Part shown: piece by piece, positions 50,157 to 58,494 of the stretch
Layout of the letters: the number at the start of each line of letters is the position of its first letter
Position numbering within the stretch: position 1 is the first letter of the stretch
Source of the DNA: an uncultured Bacillota bacterium
GTDB taxonomy: Bacteria > Bacillota > Dehalobacteriia > UBA7702
DNA length: 64,000 nucleotides
Assembly: GCA_934702375.1 (NCBI GenBank)
Contig: CAKUYE010000001.1
Span: 124,001-188,000 of the forward strand
Direction: 5' to 3'
The notes under the pieces: model-generated
What the model saw: the letters and a program-made list of their open reading frames with translations, nothing else
What the model was told of the DNA's origin: nothing
Database searches by the model: none
Translations under genes and position numbers: made by a program

Positions 50157-51764
50157 ATAGAGGAAGGTTACTATCTGCCCGCGAGTACATCCGGTTCCCG
50201 GCTCAAACGCCGTTGCAGTCACGCCGGTGGTGATTTCATTGGCCACAGCCCAGAGCACCGCTTTGTAATAGTACTCACCGGAGGGCACATCGGTAAAGGG
50301 CATTTTTCCGCTTACGGAAGGCTCTTTGGCATTGCGATAGAGGAACGTTACCACCTGGCCCCGGGTTACTTTGTCGTTGGGAGCAAAGGTCGTGCTGCTC
50401 ACACCGTTGGTAATGCCATTTTCCACCGCCCAAAGAACGGCACTGTAATAATAATCTTCGGCCTTCACATCGGTAAAGGCACAGTTTTTGGTTTTCGGCT
50501 CCGGTCTGCCGTTAGCACGCCAAAGAAAAGTTACCATCTGTCCACGGGTGCAAACATTCTGGGGGCCAAAGGCATTGGCGGAGACACCGGTGGTAACGGC
50601 CTCACGCAAGGCCCAGAGAACGGCATCATAGTAATAATCGCCGACGGAAACATCCTCAAAAGGCATCTTGATAGGAATCGGCTCATCGGGGGCAATATAG
50701 GAATCCTTGACCACGATTTCACAAACGGCCCGCTTGTAGTTTACGGTTCGCGCCATGATGGTAGCTTTTCCCGTAGATACCGCTGTAACAACACCGTTTG
50801 CATCTACGGTAGCAACTTCGGGGCAACTGGATCCCCATATCACGGTTTTATCCGAGGCATTTTCCGGCAGCACCGTTGCGGAAAGCTGCAGCGTTTCGCC
50901 TTCGCGGATTTCCGCTGTATTGTAATTCACGGAGATACTTTTGGGATAAACCGTACTGGGCGGCGCATAGGGAGTGAGGTCATCACCGGGCTTCAAGGTG
51001 ATTTGCGCCATACCATTGGTTTCAAGCTCTAAAGCATCGGTGCCGCTTTCCAAATACGTATTGAGAGCCGCCAAGGCTCCATCGATTTTCTCTTGCTTTG
51101 CCTGGATATTTTCTAAAAGCACCATTGCATTTTTGTAAGCCTTAGAGCTTTTTATCACCGCAGGATTTTCCATTGCGTTGATTTCGGCAATTTTTCTTAC
51201 CAGAGCATCTTTATTGGCAGTGGAAACCATAGAGGCCGTTCCCCACTGACTGTTATCTGCACCAAGATCGGAGCCAAGCCCGCAAACAGTAAATTGCCAG
51301 CGCATAACATCGCCATCCTTGAGAACATATTGCCCGCAGCCCACATCGGGGAAGGAATTATCCACACAATACATCCAACCGGACTGAGTACAATAATCGA
51401 ATTCTCCCAGCCAATCCTCAAACCTTCTGGTGCTGACTCTTTCCTGATTGGAAGCAAAGCGAGATACCAAATATTTGGGGAAGGCCTTTTCCTCGGAAAT
51501 ATTTTCATCCCGAATATAGGAAATATAAAGATCGCTGCCCTTTCCGGTGTGCTTGTAATTGTCTTCGCTGAGAAGCGAGGTAATCACCGTGGAAGCAAGA
51601 GTATTTTCCGGCACGGTTACAAGGGTTGGCTCCAGGATATACCCTTCTCCCAGGGTGAATTTTTCCACAGACACCGTTACGGTAATATCTTTAGCCGCCA
51701 CCGGTGCCGCAAAGGACAAGCACAGAACAAGGACAGATAAAAGGAACAAAAATCTACGATTCAT
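50145..51764 (-). CDS. Secreted DUF4430-Big2-SLH surface protein
   Basis: A 539-residue exported protein. Signal peptide (to about 24); DUF4430-type domain at about 30-170 (GWMYCVDNSFPDVGCGQYVLKDGDVMRW gives the pattern W-Y-V-N-FP...GDV); helical linker 190-245; Big2 Ig-like domain at about 275-355 (ETLQLSATVLPENAS, VTWGSS-like VIWGSSCPEVATVDA, VVTAVSTGKATI); three SLH units at about 365-539. DUF4430 is the domain shared with transcobalamin and intrinsic factor. Probably binds a corrinoid or other ligand at the surface (inference). Last gene of the operon. Confidence 0.82.
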   Translation of the reverse strand: MNRRFLFLLSVLVLCLSFAAPVAAKDITVTVSVEKFTLGEGYILEPTLVTVPENTLASTVITSLLSEDNYKHTGKGSDLYISYIRDENISEEKAFPKYLVSRFASNQERVSTRRFEDWLGEFDYCTQSGWMYCVDNSFPDVGCGQYVLKDGDVMRWQFTVCGLGSDLGADNSQWGTASMVSTANKDALVRKIAEINAMENPAVIKSSKAYKNAMVLLENIQAKQEKIDGALAALNTYLESGTDALELETNGMAQITLKPGDDLTPYAPPSTVYPKSISVNYNTAEIREGETLQLSATVLPENASDKTVIWGSSCPEVATVDANGVVTAVSTGKATIMARTVNYKRAVCEIVVKDSYIAPDEPIPIKMPFEDVSVGDYYYDAVLWALREAVTTGVSANAFGPQNVCTRGQMVTFLWRANGRPEPKTKNCAFTDVKAEDYYYSAVLWAVENGITNGVSSTTFAPNDKVTRGQVVTFLYRNAKEPSVSGKMPFTDVPSGEYYYKAVLWAVANEITTGVTATAFEPGTGCTRGQIVTFLYRAR

Positions 51765-51799
51765 GAAACAACTCCTTTCTATCTCTTTTTAAAACATTT

Positions 51800-52540
51800 T
51801 TACTTTACTTCATGATGAATGAGGGATTGCACACTATTTTCTTCTCGCAACGACTTTTTATACTCCTCTATATATTTACGAAAAGCATCTGAAATCTCTT
51901 CATTATAGATGTGTACTTCTCTTTCGGAAATATCATCCAGCTCAGAATCGGTCAAGTTGTCGCCAAGGGTTTTCGATCGTTCTTCCACCTTTTGGCGCAT
52001 AAATTCATTGTAAAGCTGATCCACATATTTTGATACAAGAATCTCTCTGCGATAATTTTCCGCAAAGGCGGCCCAATATTCATCTTCGGTAAGACCAAGC
52101 TGACGATATAAAGAATTCATTCTTTCCTTATACTCTGCAGCACTTTCTTCCTCATGAATGTAGCCACGCTGCGTCTCAATATATTCGGTCAGTTCTTCAT
52201 CACTAACACGAATCCCCTGTTTTTCTGCTTCTCGAACAAGCAATTCCTGATCGATATAATAATCTACTACAGCATCTAAATCAAAACGTCTGTGAAAAAT
52301 CATATCCGAATTAATTACATTTTCGCCATTTACCAACCGAAACACTTCGCCGTCAATATTTGCCAAATCCAAGCTGCCATCGGCATTAGCAATATGATTT
52401 ACATACTCACTCTGCTCGGAAATAAAAGCATCCGCCTTGCTGGCATTCAGATCAGGGTCAGCAGATAAACACACGGAGATAACGGCAATCCCCACAAAAA
52501 TAACCGCAAGTATTAGAATAATGAAATGTCGTTTTTTCAT
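51800..52540 (-). CDS. SurA-N-like exported chaperone/PPIase-type protein
   Basis: A 246-residue protein with N-terminal membrane anchor (FIILILAVIFVGIAVISVCL) and a helical SurA/PrsA N-terminal-like domain (DAVVDYYIDQELLVREAEKQG...LTEYIETQRG...RREILVSKYVDQLYNEFM). No parvulin rotamase domain follows, so it would act as a chaperone. Operon position suggests it assists folding of the neighbouring surface proteins. ATG 52540 is preferred over the GTG at 52549 because of AAAGGAG spacing. Confidence 0.68.
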   Translation of the reverse strand: MKKRHFIILILAVIFVGIAVISVCLSADPDLNASKADAFISEQSEYVNHIANADGSLDLANIDGEVFRLVNGENVINSDMIFHRRFDLDAVVDYYIDQELLVREAEKQGIRVSDEELTEYIETQRGYIHEEESAAEYKERMNSLYRQLGLTEDEYWAAFAENYRREILVSKYVDQLYNEFMRQKVEERSKTLGDNLTDSELDDISEREVHIYNEEISDAFRKYIEEYKKSLREENSVQSLIHHEVK

Positions 52541-52555
52541 TTTTAGCACTCTCCT

Positions 52556-53692
52556 TTAGCGAAAAACTACAGAAATTTCATGGTCAAAATTACGACCGCC
52601 GCTACCGCCCTCCGGCATACTCATTTCCATCATTGCATTTCCGGTAACAGTGTATATCCCCTTAGCTGCAAACTTTTGGGGCCTAAAATACATAATCGTA
52701 TCTGTGATAGTAGTATCGCTTTGATATCCAGATTGTTTCACATTAAATTTTCGTGAAGAAATAACATCATCCCCTCGTTTAATAAGAGTATCTCTTAGAA
52801 GACCTCCGGCGTACATTCTAACCCAGTGAATTTGTGTAACAATATCATTCATATAAATATCAGAGCCAGTTTCATAAAAAGTAATCTTATTTGAGGTAAC
52901 CCTGTATTTTTGAAAGAAAGTGGAATTGCATATAAATCCGGTAGGGACACCCGTCGAACCTATAACAAAACCTTTTTGTTCATCTACCGCAAAAACTCCG
53001 CTATCAATCAAGCTACCATTATTTCGATCTATCATCCTTGCCGTTTCAGCGCGGGTAATCCTTCTCGTCGGCCAAAACTTACCGGTATCATCACCTTGAA
53101 TGATTTGAGCTTGCTGCAACATATACACACTTGCTTTCGCATAAGATGCAATGGAGCTATCATCAGCAAAAACTTTTTTTGCGCACCGGACAGGCAAAGT
53201 TGCACTCTCCGCATAATTGCAATAACGCACAATCATTGTCGCAAAATCCTGTCGCGTTATATATGTATTCGGATAAAATTTACCATCTCCTGCACCCGAA
53301 ACAATATTATTTTTATATGCCCAAATAATATAATTTCTTGCCCAATGACTATCTATGTCACTAAATGGGCTATTCTGAACACTGCCCAGTTCTCCGGCAT
53401 ATGCTCTGTAAAGTATGGCTGTAGCTTCTGCTCGTGTCAGGTTTCCTTCCGGTCCAAACGTTCCATCAGGATAACCTTCCATAATGCCACGATGCCCTAA
53501 AGATTGTACTTCATAAAAGAACCATAAATGAGTCTTGACATCAGAATATAAAGGCGTCTCAAAATACGAATAGGTTAAGTTCCCACTAGACAAAGTTGAA
53601 TACGAATCGTCAATATTCTCTGCACAGACAGAAACCGAAAACACGGAAAGCATTGATAAAACAAACACTATACTTAATAAGAATTTTTTCAT
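52556..53692 (-). CDS. Exported protein with N-terminal SLH domains and unknown C-terminal domain
   Basis: A 378-residue protein: signal peptide (to SVCAENIDD), then three SLH units at about 45-220 (IMEGYPDGTFGPEGNLTRAEA, IVSGAGDGKFYPNTYITRQD, IIQGDDTGKFWPTRRITRAE). The C-terminal part of about 150 residues (VIGSTGVPTGFICNSTFFQK..., MPEGGSGGRNFDHEISVVFR) is beta-rich and not recognised. SLH domains at the N-terminus are reversed relative to its neighbours. It is between the toroid-SLH and SurA-like genes. Confidence 0.75.
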   Translation of the reverse strand: MKKFLLSIVFVLSMLSVFSVSVCAENIDDSYSTLSSGNLTYSYFETPLYSDVKTHLWFFYEVQSLGHRGIMEGYPDGTFGPEGNLTRAEATAILYRAYAGELGSVQNSPFSDIDSHWARNYIIWAYKNNIVSGAGDGKFYPNTYITRQDFATMIVRYCNYAESATLPVRCAKKVFADDSSIASYAKASVYMLQQAQIIQGDDTGKFWPTRRITRAETARMIDRNNGSLIDSGVFAVDEQKGFVIGSTGVPTGFICNSTFFQKYRVTSNKITFYETGSDIYMNDIVTQIHWVRMYAGGLLRDTLIKRGDDVISSRKFNVKQSGYQSDTTITDTIMYFRPQKFAAKGIYTVTGNAMMEMSMPEGGSGGRNFDHEISVVFR

Positions 53693-53712
53693 AAAAATAC
53701 CCTCATATTTGC

Positions 53713-53746
53713 AAAATGCCGCCAAGGGAACCCCTGGCGGCATTTT
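53713..53746 (-). terminator. Intra-operon terminator/attenuator
   Basis: Stem AAAATGCCGCC..., 16 bp with one mismatch (53713-53728 with 53731-53746), TTTTG on the minus side. Probably reduces expression of downstream genes. Confidence 0.7.
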
Positions 53747-53758
53747 GACGGGATAGAT

Positions 53759-56350
53759 TTAGCGTTCCAGCAAAAGATGAATGACTTTCGCAGCCTGAGC
53801 CCGTGTGGAGAAGCTTTGAGGGGCAAAGATATTTTCACCCATGCCGTTGATGATACCGGCATCTCTCATGCTGTATACAGCCTCTTTGGCATAATCCGCT
53901 ATTTTTTCATCATCGCCAAAGGCTTCTGCCTTGCTGCTTTCGCCAAGGTCAATTTTGGCATAGGCCGCATAGCGAGCCATCATCACGCACATATCCTGGC
54001 GGGTGATTTTGGCGTTGGGATCAAAGGTTGTTTCCGAGGTACCTTTTACGATACCTTTTTCTGCGGCCCATGCCACGTGAGAGGCATAGTATTGATCTGC
54101 CGCAACATCTTTAAATTTGGTTTCTGCCGGTGCATCCTTTGTGGCATCTTTTATGCCGGCATAGCGCCCAAGGATCGTTACGAACTGACCCCGGGTTACA
54201 TTGGCATCGGGGCCAAAGGTGGTTTCGGTCATCCCCACCATAATACCCTTATGAAGAGCATATACCACATCATCAAAGAACCAATCACCGGCTTTTACAT
54301 CGGTAAACCGGGCGGCAAGGCCTTTGTAGGCTTCCTGCCAGGCAGCTTCCGCAGCGGTAAGGGCTTTGGAGGCATCTTCGCCCACGGCTTCCTTTTGACC
54401 ATCGGTAAGCTTATCATAGGCTGCGCGAACCTTTGCAATGGTATTTTCGTCGTTAAGGGTTACTTTATCGGCGGCAGGAAGGGTTTTCAGCAATTCATTG
54501 AATTCCTGTACGGCTCTGCTGTACTGCGGATAAGTGGCTTCAAAGGTTTCGTGGGCCTTTACAAAGCAGGTTTTGCCATGGTAAATATCCAGCAAGCCCT
54601 GGAAAACCTCGTAAGTAGCCATACGACCGGTGGTCATAACTCCCATGGAACCATCTTCCATAACAGCGGAAAGAAGCTTGGAAATTTCATACTGACCATC
54701 GGCATCCTGCCAGCCGGCATCGGTGGTATATTCCTCAAGGGTGAGACCGCCGGTGGCCAAAGCAGAGGTGGCTACCGCAACGGAGAATACATTCATTTTG
54801 CTGCCGTTTTTAATAACCTGCTGATAGTTCTTGGCAAAATTTTCAAGGAGCTTATCGGCTTCCCCTTCCATACCCTTAACGTCGTTCATGAAGCAAAGGG
54901 GATAAAGGGACATGGAATAATAGTCGGAAAGAACCTTGGCTCCGTTGGAGGAGAAATCCGGACCGGCTTCACCGGACACGGTGGCATCTCCCCAGGCATT
55001 GATAATCGTTCTGAGACCGGCGGCACGGACTTCCTCGGTATAGCCCTCTTCGGCAGTGGCGTTGCAAACCTCCAAGGCCAAGAGGAAGTAACCCTCGGCA
55101 ATGGTGTCGTTACCGGCAATGCGTACCTTTAAGCCGCCTTTTTCATCGAGATTTAATTCGCCGCCGGCGATATCATGATCCTTGTAAGCTAAGGAAATCA
55201 AGGCCTTAACCAAATCTTTACCGCCAACATCCCGGGGATCGCCGCCGAGACCGGCAATACCAAGGATCTGACGACCAAGAACCTTGGCGGCGGGAGCCGA
55301 CCCGTCGTTGGCAACAAGGTCGCTATCACTCATGGCGGAGAATTTTTCCGCCTTCATATCCAGATAGGTTTTCCCTTCGGTATTGGTCAGCAAAGGATTA
55401 TCTGCTTTGTAACCCAATGCGCCAAAGATATAGGCTTCCCAATCGGTACCGGTATCCTGCTCCCGGGCAAGACCTACATAATCATCTCCTACCTTGAGCC
55501 CCGTTTCGCCATACCATTTTACCAAATTATCAATGGTAGCCTTTGCATAGGTTTTTGCATCACTGTAAATCGTGACAGGATAGTACTGGCGGCTATTGCC
55601 TAATTCTACGGCAACGTAATATTTCCCGGCTTTTAAATTTGCTTTCAATTTCAAAGCATCGGGAACTGTCCACATAGAGGGGCAGCCCTTTACGGTTTTT
55701 TCTACAACGGTGCCTTCCAGGGCATCGGCAGAGGTACCGTCTTCTTTATCGGTAATATAAAATTTTGCAATATCCGTTTCTGCGGCGTCGGCAAAGGTCG
55801 CACCAACAAGACAGCTATAGAGATTGCCTTCATATCCGGCATTACCGCGAGCACTCAAAGCCTTTACGGAAGGCTCTGCGGCTTCTTTAAAATATAAGGC
55901 AAGTGTACGGCTAATTGTATCATCAATAATAATATAGGGGTCATCGCTACTGGTCTTTACGGGCATCTTGCAAACAGTGGGTCCCCCGTTGGTACTTCTA
56001 AAACTAAGAGCTTGTTCGACGTTTGTTTTATCTTCTGTTAAGGGATAAATCGTTAGATTTAGAATAGTATCGCTGCTCCCCTCGACTGTAGATTTATAAA
56101 TATAAACATCCTTTGTACCTTTAGGCACTTCTAAAGTGTATACAGGAAAGGAAAATCCCATTAACTCAATATTTGGCACATCCTGCTTTTCCAGCGTATC
56201 GTTAATTACGGTATCATCGGCTAATTGAACATCAAACCATAAAACAGGTGCTTCTTCCGCCATTACAGAGGTATTTAGCATTAAAATAAATGCAAATGCG
56301 ATAATTCCGCATAAGAACCGTCCCCATTTTTTCTTTGTACTTATCATCAT
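53759..56350 (-). CDS. Secreted alpha/alpha-toroid (prenyltransferase/transcobalamin-fold-like) protein with three SLH domains
   Basis: An 863-residue exported protein. Signal peptide (to about VMAEE); N-terminal beta-rich region (30-250); a helical-repeat domain at about 265-590 (YAKATIDNLVKWYGETGL, ALISLAYKDHDIAGG, GYFLLALEVCNATAEEGYT, MNVFSVAVATSALATGG, GRMATYEVFQGLLDIYHG) with the spacing of terpenoid-cyclase-like alpha/alpha barrels, the fold of the transcobalamin alpha domain; a linker; three SLH domains at about 680-863. GAGTG-type site before ATG 56350. In the same operon as two DUF4430 genes. The barrel assignment is by pattern, not alignment. Confidence 0.7.
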   Translation of the reverse strand: MMISTKKKWGRFLCGIIAFAFILMLNTSVMAEEAPVLWFDVQLADDTVINDTLEKQDVPNIELMGFSFPVYTLEVPKGTKDVYIYKSTVEGSSDTILNLTIYPLTEDKTNVEQALSFRSTNGGPTVCKMPVKTSSDDPYIIIDDTISRTLALYFKEAAEPSVKALSARGNAGYEGNLYSCLVGATFADAAETDIAKFYITDKEDGTSADALEGTVVEKTVKGCPSMWTVPDALKLKANLKAGKYYVAVELGNSRQYYPVTIYSDAKTYAKATIDNLVKWYGETGLKVGDDYVGLAREQDTGTDWEAYIFGALGYKADNPLLTNTEGKTYLDMKAEKFSAMSDSDLVANDGSAPAAKVLGRQILGIAGLGGDPRDVGGKDLVKALISLAYKDHDIAGGELNLDEKGGLKVRIAGNDTIAEGYFLLALEVCNATAEEGYTEEVRAAGLRTIINAWGDATVSGEAGPDFSSNGAKVLSDYYSMSLYPLCFMNDVKGMEGEADKLLENFAKNYQQVIKNGSKMNVFSVAVATSALATGGLTLEEYTTDAGWQDADGQYEISKLLSAVMEDGSMGVMTTGRMATYEVFQGLLDIYHGKTCFVKAHETFEATYPQYSRAVQEFNELLKTLPAADKVTLNDENTIAKVRAAYDKLTDGQKEAVGEDASKALTAAEAAWQEAYKGLAARFTDVKAGDWFFDDVVYALHKGIMVGMTETTFGPDANVTRGQFVTILGRYAGIKDATKDAPAETKFKDVAADQYYASHVAWAAEKGIVKGTSETTFDPNAKITRQDMCVMMARYAAYAKIDLGESSKAEAFGDDEKIADYAKEAVYSMRDAGIINGMGENIFAPQSFSTRAQAAKVIHLLLER

Positions 56351-56390
56351 TCAACTACACTCCTAATAAGCTTTATAACAAAGTAATAAA

Positions 56391-56412
56391 CGGAGAGGCT
56401 GTAGCCTCTCCG
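56391..56412 (-). terminator. Intra-operon hairpin (attenuator)
   Basis: 9-bp stem CGGAGAGGC (56391-56399) / GCCTCTCCG (56404-56412); a TTTATTACTTT tail on the minus strand. It may let the first gene be expressed above the rest. Confidence 0.6.
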
Positions 56413-56426
56413 CTTATCTATTCGAA

Positions 56427-57269
56427 TCATTCAATAGTAAAAGTTTTTGTAACGGTAGTACTCTGAATATAGGTAGAAGCCTTTACCGGTTCGGTTTTAA
56501 GAGTATAAACACCGCTTTCAAGGTTTAACCCGGAAAAAGTAGCAACGCCACCAAGTACAGAAGTAGCTGTTTTGATCGGCGTAGCAGTAGTATCGGTTCC
56601 AGCATAAAGGCTAACAACTACTCCATTATAATTGATAAAAGGGGTAATAGTCCATGCCCAGGTTTCAGGATCAATGGCCTGATGAGATTCGGTAACTTTA
56701 ACACTTACAGCGTTTGCAGAATAAGAGTTGAGGGTCAATCTGGTAAATCTGGCAGAAGTCGCTTCGGTATAAGGATCATCAAGATATACACCGATCACAT
56801 CGCCGTTATTGATATTTGCCGTAGCGATGGAAGCACCCCAACCTTCTCTTTCCGAGGGGAAACCACCGTTGATGCGGAAGCACCAGCCGCTGTAACCCTG
56901 ACCGGAACCGCCTTCTACAACATCATTGTACTTAACATGGGAGAAGTACGTAGTTGAGGCATCCATTGCAGCAGTTGCACTCTGCATAAAGGTTACAGGT
57001 AAAGCACTATTGTTACTAATTGCCAGCAATGCATCGTTTACATGCTGGATTCCGCCATTTGCTTTGGCGGGAAGCGAAACGTTCATTTCCGTATAAGGAG
57101 TAGTGAGACCTTCTACCGTGACGGTAACATTGATTGCTTCAGACGTGGGTACGCCATAAGTGGTACCCTGCACATAGCTTTCAGGGTAATCCGCAGCACA
57201 TACACCAAGGCTTGCGCCGAGCATCATTACGCCCACTAACGCTGTTGCTAACAAGTTCTTTAATTTCAT
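56427..57269 (-). CDS. Secreted DUF4430-domain protein
   Basis: A 280-residue exported protein without SLH anchor. Signal peptide (to VCAADYPES). DUF4430-like domain at about 40-160: VTVTVEGLTTPYTEMNVSLP, GYSGWCFRINGGFPSEREGW and NNGDVIGVYLDDPY, comparable to W-x-F/Y-x-(V/I)-N-G-x-F-P...GDVI in transcobalamin C-terminal-like proteins. An Ig-like tail follows (VSLYAGTDTTATPIKTATSV). It could be a soluble ligand-binding half (inference). ATG 57269 with AAAGGA; the longer frame reaches into the leader. First gene of the operon. Confidence 0.78.
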   Translation of the reverse strand: MKLKNLLATALVGVMMLGASLGVCAADYPESYVQGTTYGVPTSEAINVTVTVEGLTTPYTEMNVSLPAKANGGIQHVNDALLAISNNSALPVTFMQSATAAMDASTTYFSHVKYNDVVEGGSGQGYSGWCFRINGGFPSEREGWGASIATANINNGDVIGVYLDDPYTEATSARFTRLTLNSYSANAVSVKVTESHQAIDPETWAWTITPFINYNGVVVSLYAGTDTTATPIKTATSVLGGVATFSGLNLESGVYTLKTEPVKASTYIQSTTVTKTFTIE

Positions 57270-57285
57270 GTTTTTTGTCCTTTCT

Positions 57286-57770
57286 CGTTCCTGTTTTACA
57301 GCGGCAGGAACGCTCCGCAAGCTGCGGCGAGTAAAGTTAAATTTACCACAGCTTTAAGAGATCATTTATCGTCGGATCTCAAGACTTTCACGTTTTATAA
57401 AGTAAAACAGAGGTAGGACGCCGCAGCGTCCGGCAACAATAAAATCTGATCGCACCTCCTTTTTTCATGAAAATCCCCGGGCTTTTCACAGTATCATTGC
57501 CGGCTTTAAGCGCCGACATTCGGAAAAGCCCAAAGGGGCAGCTCTGCGTGGAAGGATCCGCACCGCGCCTAGCCGTTTGCACGATGCAGCCAAAGCCGCC
57601 CCTTTGAGCTTCTCCCGAAAGAAATCGCCGAAAACCGGTACAGATATCCCGTCCTGCGCTCGCTTTCGACCGCGTATTTGCCTTTGCATGGTGCAAAGGT
57701 ACTGCTTCTCTGCCCGGGTATGAAATTTTCAAAGAACGTGCCGCAGAAAATAAACCTGCCCTTGGCTCCA
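57286..57770 (-). other. Structured, unassigned leader region of the surface operon
   Basis: About 485 nt without a credible gene. Hairpins visible: CGTTCCTG/CAGGAACG (57286-57293 with 57305-57312) next to the first gene, GACGCCGC/GCGTC (about 57418-57432), a long AAAGGGGC/GCCCCTTT stem (about 57532-57606) and CCTTTGC/GCAAAGG (about 57682-57699). It could be a regulatory RNA or an interspersed repeat. No clear promoter for the operon was found in it. Confidence 0.5.
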
Positions 57771-57775
57771 CTCAT

Positions 57776-57804
57776 AAAAAAATGCGCCCGCACATGGGGC
57801 GCAT
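57776..57804 (-). terminator. Strong minus-strand terminator in front of the surface operon
   Basis: 8-bp stem ATGCGCCC/GGGCGCAT (57782-57789 with 57797-57804) followed by seven T on the minus strand. It would stop transcripts arriving from the cobalamin riboswitch promoter. Confidence 0.85.
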
Positions 57805-57831
57805 GGTGAAAACCGGATCATTTTTTTCTTC

Positions 57832-57860
57832 TTGACGAATGTCGAAAAAAAGGATATAAT
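57832..57860 (+). promoter_or_regulatory. Promoter of a plus-strand small RNA
   Basis: TTGACG (57832-57837), 17-bp spacer, TATAAT (57855-57860). Confidence 0.8.
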
Positions 57861-57865
57861 GAGAG

Positions 57866-58008
57866 AAGCCCTATGTGGGTGAGCGCATCATTGAAGAGTG
57901 GGTAACCGCCAAAAGACTTCCTCTCAATGGTGCGTGTCTTTATTTATTTTCCAAAACAATTACGGCTGTAACAAAATCAGAGGATGATTTGCTACAGCCG
58001 TTTCTTTT
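57866..58008 (+). ncRNA. Putative small RNA convergent to the cobalamin riboswitch
   Basis: About 140 nt. Long stem GCGCATCATTGA (57883-57894) / TCAATGGTGCGT, enclosing GAG/CTC and GTGGGTAACCGCC. It ends with ACGGCTGTA (57962-57970) / TACAGCCGT (57993-58001) then TTCTTTT. No reading frame with a ribosome binding site that would make sense. It resembles no family I can name with confidence. Confidence 0.6.
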
Positions 58009-58022
58009 CGCAAATTTCCCGT

Positions 58023-58250
58023 GCCCAATGCAACGTTGGGACACAAGCATATGCAGGTTCACGTTTCCTGGCTCACGCACTACAGAGCAGCATCGCTCAG
58101 CGCCCCGGATCCTACCTTCTCAGGCAAATGCCCAATGGCCGGTTCAACCGCAGATCAAAGGCTTGTGCGCATACAGTTTCGGCAAAGCTCCGGATTTCCA
58201 CCGGATTCCGCTTCCGGCAAGGGGCAAAAGCACCTTGCGGAACACCTGCA
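58023..58250 (-). ncRNA. Cobalamin riboswitch
   Basis: Minus-strand RNA with the cobalamin aptamer landmarks in order: GGTGC...(P2/P3), GGAATCCGGTGGAAATCCGG (core), GCCGAAACTGTA, a variable arm, GAGCCAGGAAACGTGAACCT followed by GC (B12 box, 58053-58074) and a CCCAA/TTGGG hairpin (P13, about 58023-58042). It starts about 20-30 nt after a consensus promoter. The hairpin at 57962-58001 could be its expression platform. Confidence 0.88.
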
Positions 58251-58291
58251 CTTCATTTAACACTATGTTTTTTTCACTATTGAATAATATA

Positions 58292-58320
58292 ATTATACTC
58301 AAAAAAATATCAAATGTCAA
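58292..58320 (-). promoter_or_regulatory. Consensus promoter of the cobalamin riboswitch
   Basis: TTGACA (58315-58320), 17-bp spacer, TATAAT (58292-58297) on the minus strand. Confidence 0.88.
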
Positions 58321-58392
58321 TATCTCGCTTTATTTTTCATGTTGATTTTCAAATACAAATTTCATCAAAAACCAGAAGAAAATTTCAGTCGG

Positions 58393-58440
58393 AAAAGCAA
58401 ACGCTCCATACCTTACAATAGATACGGAGCGCTTGCTTTT
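58393..58440. terminator. Terminator after the kinase-like gene
   Basis: Stem AAAAGCAAACGCTCC (58393-58407) / GGAGCGCTTGCTTTT (58426-58440). Confidence 0.75.
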
Positions 58441-58494
58441 ATTTTAAGAAAGGAAAAAATAAGTGAATCACTGTTTTGTACCGGGTAAGTTTTC

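Noticed and set aside
53777..55132. Plus-strand frame of 451 codons opposite the toroid-SLH gene
   Set aside because: Gly/Ile/His-rich antisense shadow of a gene with recognisable SLH domains; no promoter or ribosome binding site.
57400..57770. Second cobalamin or c-di-GMP-I riboswitch in the leader
   Set aside because: Pieces such as GGCAAA plus a GAAA-capped hairpin and GACG look suggestive, but the order and spacing of conserved cores do not fit either family.
57388..57793. Minus-strand open frames of 74-127 codons in the leader before the DUF4430 operon
   Set aside because: Cys/Arg/Ser-rich, low-complexity translations, overlapping each other in different frames and crossing stable hairpins; no ribosome binding site of note. 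Treated as noncoding.
57875..58345. Plus-strand frames of 79-156 codons over the cobalamin riboswitch
   Set aside because: They are the antisense of the aptamer; conserved riboswitch motifs explain the sequence better.
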